From Oscillibacter faecalis_A (lineage in GTDB: Bacteria > Bacillota > Clostridia > Oscillospirales > Oscillospiraceae), in assembly GCF_029218125.1 (NCBI RefSeq), contig NZ_JARFXX010000004.1:62001-126000 (forward strand): a DNA stretch of 64,000 bases, written 5' to 3'. The translations under genes were made by a program, and so were the position numbers. How positions within the stretch are numbered: the stretch's first letter is position 1; every line of letters begins with the position of its first letter. The notes under the pieces were generated by a model. It saw nothing but the letters and a program-made list of their open reading frames with translations, was not told the DNA's origin and did no database searches. Positions 25,041 through 33,211 of this stretch are shown piece by piece.

Positions 25041-26638
25041 CGCACCGTCCTCTCTATGGACTCCCGCAGCTCCAGCCCATTTTTCAGGCAGAAGCGGACG
25101 GAGTCATTACTCTCTATGATAATTTTCTCAACGAGTTCACCAAACAGTTCCGCGTCAAAGCTGTCGAGGAATTCCGGCCCACCTTCCAAGAGGTCTATTA
25201 AGTCTTGCGTTTGCAGGGCGGTCATGTCGCTCTCGGCATCCATCAGCTTTTCTTTTTCCAGCTTGGCCTGCCGGAGCTGTTTGGTCAGCTCATTGGTTTT
25301 GGCTATAAAAATGTCAGGATCAACAAGGCCCTGCTGCTTGAGGAAGGCCAATGTCTGATTCTGACTGGATAGATCTGATATTCTTTTATTCAGGGCAACG
25401 ATGTCAGGACTCCAGAGCATCTTGCGATTGCGAATCAGCCGGAGGTTTGTAAGCATCTGTTCCAGAATGGGGATGCTCTGATGCTTCAGCTTGTAGTACA
25501 GACGGCAGAAAGCTCCGTAGAGGCTTTCCTCTGCGACGGGTGCAATCGGGCAGTCATTCACGGATGTATCATGTTTTCTACAGCACCAATACGCCGAGGA
25601 TACTTGTTCTTTTCTGCGATAAGAGCTGCCGCAGTGACCGCATGATATTTTCTGGGATAGTGGATATGGTTCACGCCGGAGCTTCTTCCCGTAAGTGGAT
25701 TTCCGTTTCTGCGCCAATTGCTGTGCCTGCTCAAAGGCTTCTTTTGAGATAATTGGAGGATGAGTCCCCATCGCATAAAACTGTTCATACTCCCCAGTAT
25801 TTTTATACCTGGTTGCGGGAAGTGTATGGCTGGTATATGTTTTCTGCCACAATGAATCGCCTGTGTTTTTCTCATTTGTGAGAATGTATCGAACAGCCGC
25901 CGCATACCATTGTTTTTGCTGACCGCTGGGAACGCCTTCTTCGTTAAGCCTCTTTGCAATTTCGGTTTTGTTCACTCCGCTCAAATACCACTGAAATATA
26001 CGGCTGACTATCAGTGCAGCTTCGGGGTCTATCACGATTTTCTTGCCGTCGAGCCTGTATCCGTATGCCATGGAGGAGGGGAGAAATGTTCCGCTCTCCA
26101 TCCTGCGCTGATAGCTCCATCGCATATTACCTGAGATGGACTCGCTCTCTTTTTGGGCGAAGGCAGCGTAGATGGCGGTGATGAGTTCGCTGCTCACATT
26201 GACAGTATCGATACCTTCACGCTCGAATCGGACATTGACACCCAGTTCCTTTAGCTCACGGATGTTCTGGAGGCAGTCCTTGGTGTTACGGGCAAAGCGT
26301 GAGATAGACTTGACAAGGATCTGGTCGATCAGGCCGCGGCGGCAGTCCGCCATCATTCGCTGGAAGTCATCCCTCTTGGCCACCGAAGTTCCTGTGATTC
26401 CCTCGTCCGCATAGATGTCAACCATGCGCCATTCGGCCTTGCCAGAGATCAGCTCCGTGTAGTAGCGGTTCTGAGCGGCAAAGGAATTGAGTTGATCCTC
26501 GGAGTCTGAGCTGACACGAGTGTAGGCAGCGACCCGCAGCTGCACATTTTGAGGCCGCTCCGCAGGCTCGATTTTTATAACACGAGGCCGCTTTTCTGCC
26601 AGGGCTGTTGTTCCGTCTACCAGTCGCTTTTTATCCAT
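25037..26638 (-). CDS. Large serine recombinase (first of the trio)
   Basis: A 533-residue serine recombinase. Nucleophile Ser is in AAYTRVSSDSEDQ; active-site arginines in LVKSISRFARNTKDC; recombinase domain at AYGYRLDGKKIVIDPEAALIVSRIFQWY; zinc ribbon at CGHCGSSYRRKEQ with CCRKHDTSVNDC; then a coiled coil. It heads the recombinase operon; an AAAAAGGAGGTGAGC RBS is right upstream. It is only distantly similar to the third gene of the trio, so they are not recent duplicates. Confidence 0.95.
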   Translation of the reverse strand: MDKKRLVDGTTALAEKRPRVIKIEPAERPQNVQLRVAAYTRVSSDSEDQLNSFAAQNRYYTELISGKAEWRMVDIYADEGITGTSVAKRDDFQRMMADCRRGLIDQILVKSISRFARNTKDCLQNIRELKELGVNVRFEREGIDTVNVSSELITAIYAAFAQKESESISGNMRWSYQRRMESGTFLPSSMAYGYRLDGKKIVIDPEAALIVSRIFQWYLSGVNKTEIAKRLNEEGVPSGQQKQWYAAAVRYILTNEKNTGDSLWQKTYTSHTLPATRYKNTGEYEQFYAMGTHPPIISKEAFEQAQQLAQKRKSTYGKKLRREPYPLSQKISCGHCGSSYRRKEQVSSAYWCCRKHDTSVNDCPIAPVAEESLYGAFCRLYYKLKHQSIPILEQMLTNLRLIRNRKMLWSPDIVALNKRISDLSSQNQTLAFLKQQGLVDPDIFIAKTNELTKQLRQAKLEKEKLMDAESDMTALQTQDLIDLLEGGPEFLDSFDAELFGELVEKIIIESNDSVRFCLKNGLELRESIERTVR

Positions 26639-26713
26639 GTACGCTCACCTCCTTTTTTGCAACACAAACACTACCACAACAGCGTCCGAATAGCTACTGA
26701 AAGATGAAGAAAA

Positions 26714-26857
26714 TCAGAGAAAAAACATGACTTCAACACCGTTATCCGCAGCGATCCGTGCGGCAATTTTTCTCAGTTCTTTTTCGGTGAAAATACCGCA
26801 TTCCCGGAGTTTTCTGAGCAGGATCACGATTCCATAGAAGTTGATATTAGGGTTCAT
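26714..26857 (-). CDS. Small conserved element protein
   Basis: From ATG 26857 (AAGGAGGAG 6 bases upstream) a 47-residue peptide: NPNINFYGIVILLRKLRECG, then ELRKIAARIAADNGVEVMFFL. The strong RBS and position just before the recombinase trio point to a real gene. Amphipathic helices suggest a DNA-binding or partner peptide, such as a recombination directionality factor, but I do not recognise a named family. Confidence 0.65.
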   Translation of the reverse strand: MNPNINFYGIVILLRKLRECGIFTEKELRKIAARIAADNGVEVMFFL

Positions 26858-27152
26858 AATTGCGCTCCTCCTTGTATCTGACCATCTCTGCGGCACAAGC
26901 ATGGGAACCGTCCGAAGAAGGAATCAAGGGGAGGCGATAGTTGGACCGACGAACAAAGGAGAAAGGAATCGAATGCAAAAATATAGGAGGGGGTAGACAG
27001 TTCCCATGCTTCTGCCGCAAGAGTGTGGTCGCTCCGGCAACGGAAGCAGATGCCCCCATCACCGGAGCGGCCAGAACTTTACGGTTTTGTTTGCCTGTAT
27101 TCGACACTACTTCCCCAGGCAGGGCGGCAACTTGAACTGTGCGGGCGCACAT
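26847..27152 (-). CDS. Possible small protein upstream of the recombinase operon
   Basis: A frame of 101 residues starts with MCARTVQVAALPGEVV and ends KEERNYEP. The stop lies inside the start of the next small gene (11-base overlap), a usual layout for coupled genes. No known domain. It includes both arms of the 20-bp inverted repeat at 26889-27019. A convincing RBS is lacking, so it may be non-coding. Confidence 0.35.
   Translation of the reverse strand: MCARTVQVAALPGEVVSNTGKQNRKVLAAPVMGASASVAGATTLLRQKHGNCLPPPIFLHSIPFSFVRRSNYRLPLIPSSDGSHACAAEMVRYKEERNYEP
26889..27019. repeat. 20-bp inverted repeat flanking 91 bp
   Basis: The left arm (26889-26908, core AAGCATGGGAAC) and right arm (27000-27019, core GTTCCCATGCTT) are complementary at 19 of 20 positions. 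They enclose 91 bp about 250 bp upstream of a serine recombinase operon. This could be a pair of recombination sites, an operator, or a long RNA stem. Confidence 0.7.
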
Positions 27153-27221
27153 CACGGGACTCTCACCCCTCCGAGGATCTCTCGAAGCTGCGTACAGGAG
27201 TATCATTATGGGCTGACGGGA

Positions 27222-27410
27222 TCATGGCGGGGACAGCTTGCCAAGGCTGCCTTGGCCTGAGTGGGTATCGCTCTGCACCTTACTTGGCCGTCCTTTGATG
27301 CGGAGTTTCTCCGCACAGGTGGTCTTCGCGCACTCGGCCTGACGCTGGCTCCGCCAGCTAATGTATTCAAGTTGCCGGATATGACCTGGGCGGTATTTTT
27401 CAAGGAGCAA
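27222..27410 (-). CDS. Possible small protein
   Basis: The minus frame reads AALLLEKYRPGHIRQLEY, ISWRSQRQAECAKTTCAEKL and RIKGRPSKV before ending at LSPP. Composition is like real protein and it follows the sigma-like gene on the same strand, but only a TTG start without a clear RBS is available. The remaining DNA in 27153-27498 shows no other gene. Confidence 0.35.
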   Translation of the reverse strand: MLLEKYRPGHIRQLEYISWRSQRQAECAKTTCAEKLRIKGRPSKVQSDTHSGQGSLGKLSPP

Positions 27411-27498
27411 AGCCGCTGATTTATCAGCAGCGGGGGGAGGTTCAAAGCCCTCTCACTCTATTAGCCGTTGAAAACACCGTTTGCACCAAACTTTTTTG

Positions 27499-27960
27499 TC
27501 ATCTCAGCATCTTTTTCAATTTCTGTAAGATACGGATCTTCCGATTGTGGATCGTCATTCGATGGACGCCCATCATTTCTTCCAGCTCACGCTCTGAGCG
27601 CTCGTCGAAAAACAGTGCATGGATCAGAACTCTTTCTTCTTCGCTCAACTGATCCAGTGCGGCCCGCAAACGGCATAAATCGTCTTTCTTGATCATGGCA
27701 TCCTCGATACCTTCAGCATCGTCCGCAAACTGGCACTTTGCAGAATATACGAGTCGCTCCAGCGAATCCTCTTTACTGGGAACATAACTCTCCGCACCAT
27801 TCTCGGCATTTTTCCTGCGCTGTTCGCTTTTCAGATCCACCTCCATGTATTTCATCTTGCGGTCGCTTTTCTTTAAGACTTCCAACACATCCGGGCGCTC
27901 TTTTAAGCAGGGATATATCTTCAAATAATCAACCCGATATGGGTCATTGTGATACGACAT
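27499..27960 (-). CDS. Sigma-70 region 4-like transcription factor
   Basis: A 153-residue protein from ATG 27960. The C-terminal part (LRAALDQLSEEERVLIHALFFDERSERELEEMMGVHRMTIHNRKIRILQKLKKML) is a typical sigma region 4 / YlxM-type helix-turn-helix. The N-terminal half is charged and helical, with no region 2, so it may be an incomplete sigma or an activator used by mobile elements. The SD, CGGAGG at 27968-27973, lies in the stem of a long hairpin. Confidence 0.85.
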   Translation of the reverse strand: MSYHNDPYRVDYLKIYPCLKERPDVLEVLKKSDRKMKYMEVDLKSEQRRKNAENGAESYVPSKEDSLERLVYSAKCQFADDAEGIEDAMIKKDDLCRLRAALDQLSEEERVLIHALFFDERSERELEEMMGVHRMTIHNRKIRILQKLKKMLR

Positions 27961-27967
27961 TTTCTGT

Positions 27968-28015
27968 CCTCCGTTTTTCGAGATTTGGTGGTGAAGCAAA
28001 TCTCGAAAACGGAGG
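27968..28015 (-). promoter_or_regulatory. Hairpin enclosing the sigma-like gene RBS
   Basis: Two arms of 18-19 bases (CCTCCGTTTTTCGAGATTT on the plus strand and its near-perfect complement) pair with an 11-base loop. In the mRNA the 3' arm ends with the CGGAGG SD of the sigma-like gene, so folding should hide it. Confidence 0.7.
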
Positions 28016-28049
28016 GCCACGGCAGCGTGGCAAAGGAGCCCCAAAATGC

Positions 28050-28083
28050 AAAAAAGCTCCCGGAGCGCAATGGCTCCGGGAGC
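28050..28083 (-). terminator. Intrinsic terminator
   Basis: GCTCCCGGAGC pairs with GCTCCGGGAGC over a 6-base loop, with TTTTTTGC following on the minus strand. Confidence 0.85.
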
Positions 28084-28203
28084 AGGACGCAATATTAGAA
28101 TGATGGGCTGTCTGCGGCGCAGGAGGGCCGTACAGATCCGTACACAAGGGGCGCAAACCGGCCTTGTGGTGACCAACGGCGTAATATCGTCTCCTGTACA
28201 GCA

Positions 28204-28265
28204 AAAAAATCACCCGCCCGCATCATCTATCGGACGCATCCGATAACCAATGATAACGGGCGGGC
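28204..28265 (-). terminator. Long hairpin terminator after the BTAD pseudogene
   Basis: Outer arms GCCCGCCCG/CGGGCGGGT enclose an inner palindrome TATCGGA/TCCGATA. Seven Ts follow on the minus strand. Together with 28050-28083 it isolates the sigma-like gene from upstream transcription. Confidence 0.75.
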
Positions 28266-28402
28266 AACCTCAACCGTGACCTGCTGGACAACCTGCTGTA
28301 TGACTTTTCTATGACCCCAGCTGCAACCTACTGCGCAGCCTCCTGTACGACCTCCTCCGTAACCTCTGGAGCAACCTACTGCGTAACCTCTGCTACAACC
28401 TC
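28264..28402. repeat. 12-bp minisatellite
   Basis: About twelve degenerate 12-base units of the form RACCTNCTGNNN (for example AACCTACTGCGC, AACCTCTGGAGC, AACCTACTGCGT, AACCTCTGCTAC) follow head to tail; one unit is 11 bases. Continuing the BTAD frame past its stop gives VAPEVVAEVTQ and VAPEVTEEVVQEAAQ separated by TAG stops, which suggests a former repetitive protein tail. Confidence 0.75.
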
Positions 28403-28423
28403 CGGAGCGACATTAAGCAGCTC

Positions 28424-29727
28424 TCATTTTATGTGCAAATACTTCTTGATGACCTCGGCATGCTCTAACGCCAGATAGGGCTTTGCCGCCGTATAGTAGG
28501 TCTGCGCCATAGAGAGATTTCCTTGGAATCCCATGGCGAGGATCGCATACATGTTCAGTTCGCTATCCTTTGGATCGAAGCGCAGAGCATCAATGGCCGT
28601 CTTTTGCGCCAGAATATAATCCTTGCACTCCATCTTCAGGCGGACATATCCCTTGGTGATCTGCAGGTACAGGGACTGATAGTACATGGACAACTGCATC
28701 AGCCACAGCTCATGTTCACATCTTGGGAGTAACTGTCCTTTATACATATCGACTGCGCTGTGGTAGAGGGAATGCCGCATATCCGGGTTTTCTTCTGTTT
28801 TCAACTGAATGCAGGCATCCTCAAAGCGGTCGAAATCCGTATGGATATTGAAGTTGGGATTGATCTGGAATGTACCATTCTTCCCGATGACCAGCTTGTC
28901 GAGCCCGATGACGGAAAGAGTACGCCGCAGGCGGTAAACGATATTATTGACGACCTTATATGGCGGATTGAGTTCGTCGTATGGACAGATGATCTCTGCC
29001 AGTGTGTCAACAGTGAAATTCTTTTTGTGGTTCAGAATGAGATATGCCAGAAGCAGGTAGCACTAATCCGCTTTAATATCTTCTCCGGTCAATGTCCCTT
29101 TGGAGCTGATGATCTCCATGCCGCCAAAGAAATTGATATGGATGTCTTCCGGATTGTATTTGGAGGCTTTTGTTGCTGCCAACAGGGACTGCTGCTGTTT
29201 GATTTCGTTGAGTTCCACAACCACTGCATAGGAAGCGATGAATAGGAAAACCGGGTCATCCGTGTAGCGGGTCGGATCGTCCACGGCAATGAATCCCTGA
29301 TAATTCGTTTGGAGAATGGTGCCGCCAGCAGTGTAGTCACCCCATACTCCCGAAAGAAGGCTGCCTCATCTGGATAGACTTTCTCTAATCTCTGCAAGTC
29401 AGAAATCACGACCGGTTTATTGGCCCGAAGTGCTTTCCTCCATCTTGGGAACTTCTCCATGGGCAGGCACTGGAGCATATTCCTTTGCGCCGGCACACCA
29501 TCTTTGCACCATTCGTAGGTAATGACGCCGATTCCCAGATCCCAGTCAGCTTCCACCACAGAGGCTCTTGATGCGCCATAAAACTCAGCTGCACCTTTCA
29601 GAAGGCCACTTATGATAGCTTCTGAATCCTCGGTGTTTCGCAGACTGGCCTCCAACACGCTCATTCCACGATGAAACGCACTGCATTCAACAAGCGGTGT
29701 GGTTTCCTGCATGATTTCGCTGCTCAT
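28424..29727 (-). pseudogene. Broken GAF / winged-helix / BTAD regulator
   Basis: The N-terminal part (ATG 29727; SSEIMQETTPLVECSAFHRG, then a GAF-like domain with LAAPFSKR) loses frame near 29300 by one missing base and resumes as YQGFIAVDDPTRYTDDPVFLF. At 29063 a TAG interrupts it. The same frame goes on with a winged-helix DNA-binding domain (LLLAYLILNHKKNFTVDTLAEII, VVNNIVYRLRRTL) and a bacterial transcriptional activator domain (MYKGQLLPRCEHELW to HIK, stop at 28424). The intact form would be a signal-sensing regulator of about 430 residues. Two lesions make it non-functional unless they are sequencing faults. A further truncated copy is at 57067-57228. Confidence 0.8.
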
Positions 29728-29826
29728 GAATATGCCCCCTTTGATTTGTAAAAAATGCAGAGACTGTCCAATGTAACTCGGGCAGCCTCTGCTGTGAGCC
29801 GCACAGTATGGCTGAGCGGTTATGTA

Positions 29827-30132
29827 CTATACGATTGTCTTGATGAATGCGGCAAGTGCCTCGCGCTGATCCTCCTTGAGAGCCGCAACACTATTATCTA
29901 ATTCACTCTTGGCGTTAGGTGAATTTGCTGTATCATTCTCCGTAAAGAACTGCGCCAGTGTAATCCCGCAAGCGTCACAAATCGCATTTACCGTTGGCAG
30001 GGATGGTTGATTATTTCTCTTGAAGATATTGCTGATCGTTGTCTGCGACAGGCCGGATTCCTGCGCTAATCGATAAATAGTCCATCCACGCTCGGCCATC
30101 AGCTGCCGGATTCGGTTTTGTGCATTGAACAT
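29827..30132 (-). CDS. XRE-family transcriptional regulator
   Basis: A 101-residue protein with an N-terminal lambda-repressor-type HTH (IRQLMAERGWTIYRLAQESGLSQTTISNIFKRNNQPSLPTVNAICDACGITLAQFF). ATG 30132 is preferred to the upstream 30141. A short C-terminal helix follows. It likely represses element genes. The sequence between it and the next XRE gene (30133-30464) has only the terminator at 30322-30364. Confidence 0.9.
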   Translation of the reverse strand: MFNAQNRIRQLMAERGWTIYRLAQESGLSQTTISNIFKRNNQPSLPTVNAICDACGITLAQFFTENDTANSPNAKSELDNSVAALKEDQREALAAFIKTIV

Positions 30133-30321
30133 ATATACCACCTACTATGTCATTAGTTTACACCTCATTTGATTATCCTTGTAGAACTCATCAGTATGGT
30201 ATATGGAAATCAAATGATGTGTATTTTGTGGTGATATACTATGCAATTCCGGCGTATTACCCAGAGTTAGAACTGCAAATTGTTTTTCTCTCAGGTTTCA
30301 ATGCAAATCACCTCTATAAAG

Positions 30322-30364
30322 CAAAATCCCGCAAGGCATGGATTATACACCGATGCCTTGCGGT
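30322..30364 (-). terminator. Terminator of the second XRE gene
   Basis: CCGCAAGGCAT and ATGCCTTGCGG pair over a 13-base loop; TTTTGC follows on the minus strand. Confidence 0.7.
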
Positions 30365-30464
30365 TTCTCTGTACTTACAAATATGTTATTTCAGGGAATG
30401 GTCACTCACGGGTCAGCCGACGAATATTGCCGATGATGAGCATTAAGTCATCGTCATTCAGCTT

Positions 30465-30713
30465 TCACAATTCTTCAATGGCCGTTTGCAGGAGTGCGGG
30501 ATTTTCTTCGGATTCATCGAAGAATTGGCTTGGTGTAATATCAAAATAGTTACAGATTTGAAGAAACTCTGCCATAGGTGGCAACGATTTGCCAGAGGAT
30601 ATGTTATAAACATAGCTTCTGCTATGCCCAAGATCATAACTCATTTGATATTCAGAGACACCCTTTTTTAATCTCAGCTGAGTAATTCGATCACGCACGA
30701 ATTGTGTGTCCAT
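30465..30713 (-). CDS. XRE-family transcriptional regulator
   Basis: An 82-residue HTH protein (ITQLRLKKGVSEYQMSYDLGHSRSYVYNISSGKSLPPMAEFLQICNYFDITPSQFFDE). The whole protein is hardly more than the DNA-binding domain. Start has AGGTGGTGA upstream. It marks the right end of the mobile mosaic. Downstream to 31131 (418 bp) no gene is seen; that stretch is AT-rich and holds a hairpin at 30926-30948 (AACGAGTGCC/GGCACTCGTT). Confidence 0.9.
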   Translation of the reverse strand: MDTQFVRDRITQLRLKKGVSEYQMSYDLGHSRSYVYNISSGKSLPPMAEFLQICNYFDITPSQFFDESEENPALLQTAIEEL

Positions 30714-31071
30714 ATGATATTCACCACCTATCTTATGATTATTTTAGGTGATGACCGAAGAAAAATAACCCACGATTTTACGCCGTTTGCCTTGAAGACA
30801 TACAGGAGTTTATGCTATAATACAGAAAATTATGTTTTTTGCTCTGCGGTTCAAGTCATTTATCGAATTGCGTTTGTTTATAGCGTATCAAAAATGTTTT
30901 AACCCGCATTGCATTGCAACAAAAAAACGAGTGCCACGGGCACTCGTTCAGGCGTCGCTTCTTTTCGTAAAGTATCTAACTTGAGGATAGCTCACATGTT
31001 GCTTTCGACTCCGACTATCAGCCAACATCTACATGAGGATAGAAATTACAGCGGCTTCTTAAAAATCCATA

Positions 31072-31099
31072 TTGATTTTTCTGTCCGACGTGCTATAAT
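31072..31099 (+). promoter_or_regulatory. SigmaA-type promoter of the DUF134-NifX gene
   Basis: TTGATT, 16 bases, then TATAAT; the start codon is 33 bases further with GGGGG upstream. Confidence 0.65.
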
Positions 31100-31131
31100 C
31101 GGCATATACCGAAAACGAAGGGGGCGCGTCC

Positions 31132-31911
31132 ATGCCAAGACCGCCACGGTGCCGTCGGATTTGTGGCGCACCGCAAGTTGATACCTTCTGCCCCAACGGG
31201 TGCGAGGATGCCGAGCCGATCCTGCTGACGCTGGACGAGTACGAGGTCATTCGGCTGGTTGACCTGGAGCAGCAAACCCACGAGCAATGTGCCGCGCAAA
31301 TGGATATTTCCCGCTCTACCGTGCAGGAGATTTACGAAAGCGCACGGCGCAAGATCGCAGCGTGTCTTGTCCACGGGAAACCGCTGCACATCACCGGGGG
31401 AAACTACCGCATCTGCGGAGGACAGGAGGCAGCCCACTGCGGCCGCTGTTGCCGGATGCAGAGAGCCAACATGGAAAAATCAGGCAAAACTTGCAAAGGA
31501 GATTCCATTATGAAAATTGCAGTTACCTATGAAAACGGTCAAATCTTTCAGCATTTCGGCCACACCGAACAGTTCAAGCTTTATGAAGCTGCGGACGGCA
31601 AAATCGTTCATGCGGAAGTCGTTGACACCAACGGCAGCGGTCACGGCGCACTGGCAGGCTTCCTGATGCAGAACGGCGTGGACACTTTGATTTGCGGAGG
31701 CATCGGCGGCGGTGCGCAGGCGGCTCTGGCCGAAGCGGGCATCAAGCTCTACGGCGGTGTCAGCGGAGACGCTGATGCGGCGGTGAGCGCATTGCTCAAC
31801 GGAAATCTGGGCTACGACCCCAATGTTCACTGTGACCACCATGACCATGAGCACGGCGAGGATGGGCACACCTGCGGTGACCACGGATGCGGCAAGCATA
31901 GCTGCCATTGA
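31132..31911 (+). CDS. DUF134-NifX/NifB fusion protein
   Basis: A 259-residue two-part protein. Residues 1-95 are DUF134 (MPRPPRCRRICGAP, LTLDEYEVIRLVDLEQQTHEQCAAQMDISRSTVQEIYESARRKIA), with an HTH likely to bind DNA. Residues about 126-230 are a dinitrogenase iron-molybdenum cofactor-binding domain (IAVTYENGQIFQHFGHTEQFKLY, DTLICGGIGGGAQAALAEAGI). The C-terminus is a His/Cys-rich tail (HCDHHDHEHGEDGHTCGDHG) that should bind metal. In other genomes the two domains are often separate neighbours. It is followed after one base by the Crp/Fnr gene. A metal or Fe-S sensing regulator is a fair guess. Confidence 0.9.
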   Translation: MPRPPRCRRICGAPQVDTFCPNGCEDAEPILLTLDEYEVIRLVDLEQQTHEQCAAQMDISRSTVQEIYESARRKIAACLVHGKPLHITGGNYRICGGQEAAHCGRCCRMQRANMEKSGKTCKGDSIMKIAVTYENGQIFQHFGHTEQFKLYEAADGKIVHAEVVDTNGSGHGALAGFLMQNGVDTLICGGIGGGAQAALAEAGIKLYGGVSGDADAAVSALLNGNLGYDPNVHCDHHDHEHGEDGHTCGDHGCGKHSCH

Positions 31912-31912
31912 T

Positions 31913-32569
31913 ATGGAACGCACACTGACACAACTTCCGTTCTGGTCATCCTTGACCGAACAGGAGCAAGAAACGCTGCGCCGAAGCGCCTTTGTCCGTC
32001 ATTATGAAAAGGGCGCATTTGTTCACAGCAGCGACAATGAATGTCTCGGAATGATGTTCGTCCTTTCCGGCGAGATCCGCACCTATCTTCTCTCCGAGGA
32101 AGGGCGAGAAGTCACATTGTTCCGGCTGTATCCGGGTGAGCTGTGCGTGCTTTCTGCCTCTTGTGTGATCAGTCAGATCACCTTTGATACGCAAATGACC
32201 GCCGGAATGGATATGGACGTTCTGATTATCCCCGCAAATATCATTGCTGCACTCAAGGAGAAAAATCTATATGTCCGCTGCTTCCTCTATGAGTTGGCAA
32301 CGAAACGGTTTTCTGATGTGATGTGGGCGATGCAGCAGATCATGTTCAAGGGATTGGATCGGCGGCTGGCAGAATTTCTTCTTGCCGAAGCGGAGCGTAC
32401 CGGCTCCGACACGATACGTATGACCCATGAGCAGATCGCCCAGCACATCAGCTCGGCGCGGGAGGCAGTGGCACGAATGCTCAAAAACTTCTCAGAGGAC
32501 GGGCTGGTGGAGTTGAAGCGCGGCGCGATCACGCTGCGGGATAAGAACAGACTAAATCGCCTAAAATAA
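31913..32569 (+). CDS. Crp/Fnr-family regulator
   Basis: A 218-residue protein with an N-terminal cyclic-nucleotide-binding-type beta barrel (GMMFVLSGEIRTYLLSEEGREVTLFRLYPGELCVLSASCVI), a dimer helix, and a C-terminal winged helix (MTHEQIAQHISSAREAVARMLKNFSEDGLVELKRGAITL). Two Cys in ELCVLSASC lie in the barrel; four Cys as in FNR are not present. It belongs to the same operon as the DUF134-NifX gene. It probably acts at the TGTGAC-N3-GTCACA sites found before the rubrerythrin, ferredoxin-thioredoxin reductase-like and thioredoxin genes. Confidence 0.93.
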   Translation: MERTLTQLPFWSSLTEQEQETLRRSAFVRHYEKGAFVHSSDNECLGMMFVLSGEIRTYLLSEEGREVTLFRLYPGELCVLSASCVISQITFDTQMTAGMDMDVLIIPANIIAALKEKNLYVRCFLYELATKRFSDVMWAMQQIMFKGLDRRLAEFLLAEAERTGSDTIRMTHEQIAQHISSAREAVARMLKNFSEDGLVELKRGAITLRDKNRLNRLK

Positions 32570-32576
32570 AAAGAAA

Positions 32577-32591
32577 TGTGACCTTGTCACA
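32577..32591 (+). promoter_or_regulatory. Crp/Fnr-type operator before rubrerythrin
   Basis: A perfect palindrome TGTGACCTTGTCACA. A -10 (TACAAT) lies at 32612-32617, so the centre is 30.5 bases from the middle of the -10, equivalent to about -41 from the start of transcription. Confidence 0.75.
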
Positions 32592-32648
32592 GAAAGAAAT
32601 CATAAATTTGGTACAATAAAAGCAGAAAAGCTGAAAGGAGCGTCGACC

Positions 32649-33191
32649 ATGAAAGAAACAAAATACGCAGGTACTCAAACCGAAAAAAACCTGATGGCCG
32701 CCTTTGCCGGTGAGTCCGAGGCACGCAACAAGTACACCTATTTTGCATCCAAGGCCAAGAAGGAAGGCTACGAGCAGATTGCGGCGTTGTTCCTCAAGAC
32801 CGCCGAGAACGAAAAGGAGCACGCGAAGCTCTGGTTCAAAGAGCTGAACGGCATTGGTGACACCGCCGAAAACCTTCTCTCCGCCGCTGAGGGCGAGAAC
32901 TACGAGTGGACGGATATGTACGACGGCTTTGCCAAAACCGCCGACGAGGAAGGTTTCCATGAGCTGGCCCAGCGTTTCCGCCTGGTAGCCGCCATTGAAA
33001 AGCACCATGAGGAGCGCTACCGTGCCCTGCTGCACAATGTGGAGACGGCGGAGGTCTTTGCCAAGAGCGAGGTCAAGGTGTGGGAGTGCCGCAACTGCGG
33101 TCATATCGTGATCGGTGAGAAGGCGCCGGAGGTCTGCCCGACCTGCAACCATCCCCAGAGCTACTTTGAAATTCACGCGGAAAACTATTAA
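32649..33191 (+). CDS. rbr: Rubrerythrin
   Basis: A peroxide-reducing non-haem diiron protein, 180 residues. The ferritin-like part has the diiron ligands in AGESEARNKYTYFA, ENEKEHAKLW, and AAIEKHHEERY; the C-terminal rubredoxin domain has CRNCGH and CPTCNH. Length and order are typical of the short-form (domain order diiron then rubredoxin). AAAGGAGCG lies before the ATG. It is the first gene of a unit with desulfoferrodoxin and rubredoxin, supplying electrons from rubredoxin. Confidence 0.97.
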   Translation: MKETKYAGTQTEKNLMAAFAGESEARNKYTYFASKAKKEGYEQIAALFLKTAENEKEHAKLWFKELNGIGDTAENLLSAAEGENYEWTDMYDGFAKTADEEGFHELAQRFRLVAAIEKHHEERYRALLHNVETAEVFAKSEVKVWECRNCGHIVIGEKAPEVCPTCNHPQSYFEIHAENY

Positions 33192-33211
33192 AGAGAAAAG
33201 GAGAACGAATC

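Noticed and set aside
28264..28402. Minisatellite as a CRISPR array
   Set aside because: Units are 12 bp, without spacers and without cas genes.
28424..29065. In-frame TAG codons in and after the GAF-BTAD regulator as a sign of recoding
   Set aside because: The gene also has a one-base frameshift and a TGA stop, and all other genes in the window end normally, some by TAG-free stops. Decay explains it better.
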